DNA of 64,000 nt, taken from positions 1,528,586 through 1,592,585 of the forward strand of contig VYZB01000015.1 of NCBI GenBank assembly GCA_013397455.1, written 5' to 3'. The notes beneath the pieces were generated by a model. The model did not search any database and had not been told where the DNA came from. It worked only from the letters and a program-made list of their open reading frames with translations. This document shows, one piece after another, positions 59,363-64,000 of the stretch. The position numbers and the translations under genes were made by a program. The DNA is from Crotophaga sulcirostris. Lineage: Eukaryota > Chordata > Aves > Cuculiformes > Crotophagidae. Within the stretch, counting starts at the first letter, position 1; the number at the start of each line of letters is the position of its first letter.

Positions 59363-61672
59363 ACAGGTAGCTTCTACTAAGGACAACAAATTGAGTTTAA
59401 AAAAAAAAGAAAAACCAAACACAGAAACATTTCAGCTTTGAGAGTTGAAATAACTGTTCTCCCACAGCAGCAAAAAGGAAAGACCCAGGTTCCACCAGAG
59501 CCTGAGGGTTCTGAGTAGCAAGGATGAGTAAAAGATGTTCTGATGATCTGAGCAAGATGAATCATAACCAACGCCACAAAGGAAAGGAAAATCACAAGTA
59601 AATAAACAACCTCTACTTCTCAATAACAAAAACAAAACAATGAAACAATAGTAAAAACCCATAGGCTAGTGTAGACTGCAAAAAGAAAATGTATTTTTGA
59701 TCCAAGACCTCACAACCAGTTTGAGCTGTGGCATATCGATGGATACCAACTGTGACCAGCCGACTAAGATGCCTTGTACCTTCTTTGATTTTTAATCTAC
59801 CCTGTTTCACATGAACTGTCCATTTACTGCAGCTTCAAATTAAGATCTGGCCAAAGAAACTCAAAAATACATCTGTCACTTTTAAGGGGAAATTAAAAAT
59901 TATTAATTTCCTTTTGCATATAACTGCCTGAAAAGGCATGCTGTGTTTGATCGTAGTCATTGCCATGTGTTTTCTGAGGACAAGGCAAAATGTATGTTCT
60001 CTTTTGACTCATCAAAGAATGGAAAGCAGAGGAGAGTTCCCTGAAAGGCAGAATTAGATGTCAAGGCCAAAAGGATAACAATGGTAACTCTATCCCCTCT
60101 GATTTTCCTACTTATAGATTTTCTTGCAGGAATTTGACAACTTGTCCTTAAGAAAGAACTGCCATCTTGTTCTAATGATTCCAACCTATCTTGCATCTGC
60201 TCCCTTTCTGCTGCAAACTATTTCTACATTTAACTACTGCTATGAGAGTACTGCCCTTTAACATCAGTTTGCCTGATTTGTGCTGCACTCACTAAGCCTT
60301 TTAACATTTTCTTCTCATTGAGTATCAAAGCTAACCTCAGTAACGGGGTTGTCTTCTACAAAGAAAGAAGTTCACAGAAACTGAGCTCCTTTTAACTTAC
60401 ATTACAAGCTTTATACTCTTAAGTTCATCTTCAAGACTGTTAGAAATTTTTAATATATCTGCATTCTTTTCAAGTATAGATGATAGTGCTGATGTGCTAA
60501 TCAAGTATAGCAGTGCTATGCATAGAAGCAATATTGCTTGTCTCCTTCCACCTGGTATCTTGGTTATCTCTTAGATAACTAAGATTCACATGGATCTTTT
60601 TTGCCATAGTCTTTCATTTATAATTCACTGTTACTGAGAGACATTAATTATTCTGAACTCTCAATTCTTATGTGTTTCATTGCTTTCCAACACAGGATTT
60701 CCTGTCCTTTTATGCTCATCTTCATTCTTGGTTCCTATCTACACTATCTTGCATTTGGATACTGAGAAAAGCTTTTGGCTGAAGGACACCCATTTAAATT
60801 ATAAATAGTTCTCTGTCATAGCAAGTTTTTATCCCTCATGATTATTTATTCTCCCATGTATTTGCACCTACAAAGCTTGTCATGAAGAAATGTTATCATC
60901 TTTTTGATAATGAAAAATGTACTGCATGGCTTTTCCAGCAAAAACTGATCCCTACAAGACCTACTACTAATCTCATTCAGTCAAATACTTTGGTGGTAAC
61001 CAAACTGGCATCCAATTGACTTCTTATTCTGCCTAAAATCAGTCTAAAATCAATATTTCATCTAGCAGTTTGCAAAGGCTTCTGTCTTCAAACTTAACCT
61101 TGGGATTTAAATGGGGAAAATACCATAAATATTTACAATCTGTATCCGAATGTCTATCACCACTCATAGTCTGGAGTGATCTATAATTTCTTGTTCTGAA
61201 TTGTATTAGTATAAATGTGGCATAATTGGTCCTAATTGTAACAATAAAACTTCGGGTTGAATCCAGTCTACCTAAATTAGATGCCTAAACTTACGTGCTG
61301 GCTCACTGGAAGAGTAGCTGCTTACCATGGATTAGTGTGTGTGATAATGGGTGGCAAAATGGCAAGCTGATTTAGGCCTGTCCAGAGAGCAATCCAGTCT
61401 GGTTAAGTTGTACATTTGAATTTTCCAAGGAAAGCAGTGGGAAGAAATAGGAAAATAAAAGGCAGTGAAACCTATTTGGAGCCTGATCTTCAGAAACTGA
61501 ATGTCTACTGCAGATAGCATGGTGCCTGCCAATGTGCAATGTCTGCTCAAAGCACCCCGTTCATGGAAATGAGAGTCTGCAGGATTTTTCAGAGTGTATA
61601 TGCGGGATCTTTGACACATGTCGAAGAGACAATGAGACCATGTGATGCTCCTAGTTGGTGTGACTTTTGTAG
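59363..61672. other. Unique AT-rich non-coding DNA
   Basis: No gene or transposon recognised, apart from the 13-bp stem hairpin at 60557-60585. Confidence 0.5.
60557..60585. repeat. 13-bp stem hairpin, 3-base loop
   Basis: ATCTTGGTTATCT at 60557-60569 pairs with AGATAACTAAGAT at 60573-60585 across the loop CTT. All positions pair except one, which is a G-T pair. Same layout (long arm, three-base loop) as the hairpin at 46111. Confidence 0.6.
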
Positions 61673-61863
61673 GATCATAGAATATCCTGAGTTAGAAGGG
61701 ACGCAAGAGTTTCGTCAAGTACAACTCCTGAATCTAGACAAGGTTAAACCCTATACCTAAGAGTATTGTCCAAATGCTTCTTGAACACTGGCAGGCTTGG
61801 GGACATGACCATTTCCCTGGGGAGCTTGTTACAGTGCCTGATTGCCCCCTCAGTTAAGAAACA
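61673..61863 (-). mobile_element. CR1 LINE 3' end fragment, distinct subfamily
   Basis: The plus strand reads TCATAGAATATCCTGAGTTAG at the tail and then AAGGGACGCAAGAGTTTCGTC. Next come the ATTGTCCAAATGCTTCTTGAA and CTGGGGAGCTTGTTACAGTG blocks, ending at CCCCTCAGTTAAGAA. This is the reverse complement of the 3' UTR and last coding part of the CR1 type whose tail reads ATATCCTGAGTTGGAAGGGA. It differs clearly from the types at 27291 and 42437, so at least three CR1 lineages are present. It is about 190 bp long. Confidence 0.88.
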
Positions 61864-63612
61864 AGTGAACGTGGAGTGAACCAAAGAGTAGTTAAGACTG
61901 TGAGGATCAGAGAAAGAGCCTCAGTCATGCAATTCAGTTTGGGTTCCTTCCCCATTTCCTTCTGTTACATGAGAATGGATAGACATAGCTACAATCTAAG
62001 TATCCCTTTGGCTAGGAGTAATAATAATCCCCCAGAGTGTGAATTGAAAATCCAACAGCCTACACAGAGCCTAGTTTACATCCTCTGCAAGTGGGCTTAT
62101 CTCTGCAGCATTTGCAGTACTTATTGCTAGTAATTGAATTAGGCAGTGGTGGACAGTAAGCAGACTAGATTTCTGTCTGGATCTTAGTTGGGTTGGATCC
62201 CTAATACTTTAAAGAGACTGCAAATTTGATACATTTTAGCTTTGAAATCACATTTGACTCAAAACCAAGAGAACGATTGGCACCACTTCATAAACACTTC
62301 ATTCCTCCATAGACAGATTACGTTAGTGCCATGAGCATCCTATCATCTAAACCATCCTGGTAATTAGATTCTGCTCAGCTGTAACTTGCCAGCTTACACT
62401 AGCTTGCACTCACCTACATTTGGCATGACTATTACTCTAAATTTTTCAGTGCTCAGGTTCACATACTTAGTACCTTTAAAATAATATTCTTTTTTAACTG
62501 TATGGATAAATCAAATATTATAGATAAAACCTGTGAGAAAAAAAATCTGTTGAGTTCTTTAGTGTTTAAGATATAATCATGAAGGTGTTTTGGTACTACA
62601 GCAAATGTGAAATCACTAAACTATTCTGTTATAAGAAAAATAAGAAACATTTAGGGCTATTAAATCTTGAACCTTTTTTTCTGCATACAGTGAGTCAACA
62701 GTGCAAGGTAAGTGCAAGGTTTTGGTGATCAATACACAAAAAAAAGTGTGGGGTTCACTGGCCAGAAACTTGCACTTTACCAAGTATAATATCATCTTCA
62801 TGTGAACCTGATATTAAACAGCACGGAGCTATATAAAAAAATACTTATGTCTTGAGATTCAGAGAAAGAAATGGAACTGTAAGGAGGGAAAGGAAGGCAA
62901 AACCTTGAAGCTTATTCAGGATCCCAGTGCCACATTGTATGAATTTCACAATAAACATTATTATGTCAGATATTCTAAATACACACTCATGGATCTTGAA
63001 GACACTCACACTTTTTGACAGGGTATTTTTCAAAAATTGCCATCTGGATTTACCATTTTAAGATCTTCTTTGTGGTAGTAGAGAAAATTATTGTAAAATT
63101 ATGCTAAAATTTATCTCATATGCTGTCCATGCTGTTTGGTTTTGCTTGTTTTAGAAATGTTTATGTATGTTTCATCTCTTCAAAAAGAGAATGTGAAGAT
63201 TTGATGAGTGCTCCTTGAACCCAGCCATCTCCTGGCAGAATGAAATATGTTGACTGCGTTTCCTGGGAATACACCACAGGAATAGATGAAGATAATGTGG
63301 TTGCGTATTATGTGATAATGATGATTCTGATTGATGTATTCACCCCAAGGTATACTTGAGCATCTGTTGTTTATTTAAGCAGTACTCGTCATTCTTATTT
63401 TTAAGGTATTTAAGTGGTTGAACATATTTCTTCTTAAAGAATATCAAATGGAGAAAAAACTAACAAGAGGCTTTTGGGATTATGCACCAGTGATGACATG
63501 GAACATGAATTCAGGCGGGAGATGAGATGTACTTTAGTTCTAATACTGTTCATTGCCTTAGGAATTTAAGAGTCTATATTTGAGGAAGAAGTTAGTTTGG
63601 CTTACATCAAAA
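61864..63612. other. Unique AT-rich non-coding DNA
   Basis: No gene or transposon recognised. Confidence 0.55.
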
Positions 63613-64000
63613 AAAGAATGGCCAGCAGGTTGAGGGAGGTGACTCTGCCCCGCTAATCTGCTGTGGTGAGACCTCACCTGGAGTACTGCATCCAGCCCTC
63701 AGTGCAGAAGAGATATAGACCTGTTGGAGTGGGTCCAGAGGAGGGTCACAAAAATGATCAAAGGGATGGAACATCTCTCCTACGAGGAAAGGCTGGGGTT
63801 GTTCAGCCTAGATAAGAGATGGCTCTGGGAAGAACATATTGTGTCCTTTCAGTACTTAAAGAGGGCTTATAAGAAAAAAAATTTAGCAGGGCCTGTTGCG
63901 ATAGGACAAGAGGTAATGGTTTTAAACTAAAAGAGGGTAGATTTAGAATAGATAAAGAAGAAATTTTTTACAGTGAGGGATGAAACACTGTAAGAGGTCA
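63613..64000 (+). mobile_element. CR1 LINE, continuing beyond window end
   Basis: Starts inside CR1 ORF2 (a GQQVEGGDSAP-like block with GGCCAGCAGGTTGAGGGAGG). It runs through VRPHLEYC-like, VQRRVTKMIKGMEHLSYEERL, LFSLDKRWL and QYLKRAYKK blocks and reaches the RVDRIDKEEIFY-like stretch at the window edge. Several deletions relative to the family are visible: one in the ERLRELGLF block (about nine bases, in frame) and one after AYKK. The remaining 3' end and tail should lie just outside the window. Confidence 0.92.

Noticed and set aside
1..64000. CRISPR arrays, bacterial operons, integrons or phage genes
   Set aside because: Codon-poor AT-rich DNA with avian CR1 retroposons throughout; no regularly spaced repeats or prokaryotic coding density.

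Overview
The window looks like a stretch of bird nuclear DNA that is almost entirely non-coding. It is AT-rich, has very short open frames, and its only abundant dispersed repeat is CR1, the LINE that dominates avian genomes. Several CR1 copies end in the octamer-like ATTCTATG / TCATAGAA tails typical of avian CR1. I found no bacterial-type genes, operons, CRISPR arrays or rRNA. No host protein-coding gene could be recognised, so this is probably a gene desert or a large intron. The species cannot be fixed from the sequence.

Layout. 1-6.6 kb: unique DNA with a small palindromic minisatellite (3070-3163) and a GC-richer block (5565-6599). 6.6-7.1 kb: a CR1 3' end on the plus strand whose C-terminal pol frame is still open. 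7.1-27.3 kb: mostly unique DNA with a CpG-enriched block carrying a CTCF-like motif (about 10.02-10.39 kb) and three worn plus-strand CR1 pieces (14.8, 18.8-19.1, 25.3-25.7 kb). 27.3-28.4 kb: a 1.1 kb minus-strand CR1 with reverse transcriptase remnants. 28.4-41 kb: unique DNA, a MIR-like ancient SINE relic (35.26-35.48 kb), a strong G-quadruplex motif (34.56 kb) and two 31-bp tandem duplications. 41.0-43.2 kb: an old internally deleted CR1, then a GC-rich block containing a younger CR1 end on the minus strand. 45.2-45.4 kb: a possible terminal exon. 46.1 kb: a long near-perfect hairpin. 46.9-48.3 kb: a second, longer minus-strand CR1. 49.7-50.2 kb: a CpG-containing segment with a 90-codon open frame. 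50-61.6 kb: unique DNA with a (CA)15 microsatellite and a very old CR1 scrap at 59.3 kb. 61.7 kb and 63.6 kb to the end: two further CR1 pieces, the last cut by the window edge.

How the parts relate. There is no gene system here. The structure is a record of repeated CR1 retroposition of several ages and subfamilies, each copy truncated at its 5' end and decayed. Around these copies lie unique sequence and a few candidate regulatory or exon-like islands that need comparative or transcript data. I did not find a convincing undescribed biological system. The best leads are the candidate terminal exon at 45.2 kb, the hairpin at 46.1 kb, the readable MIR-like relic at 35.3 kb and the open frame at 50 kb.
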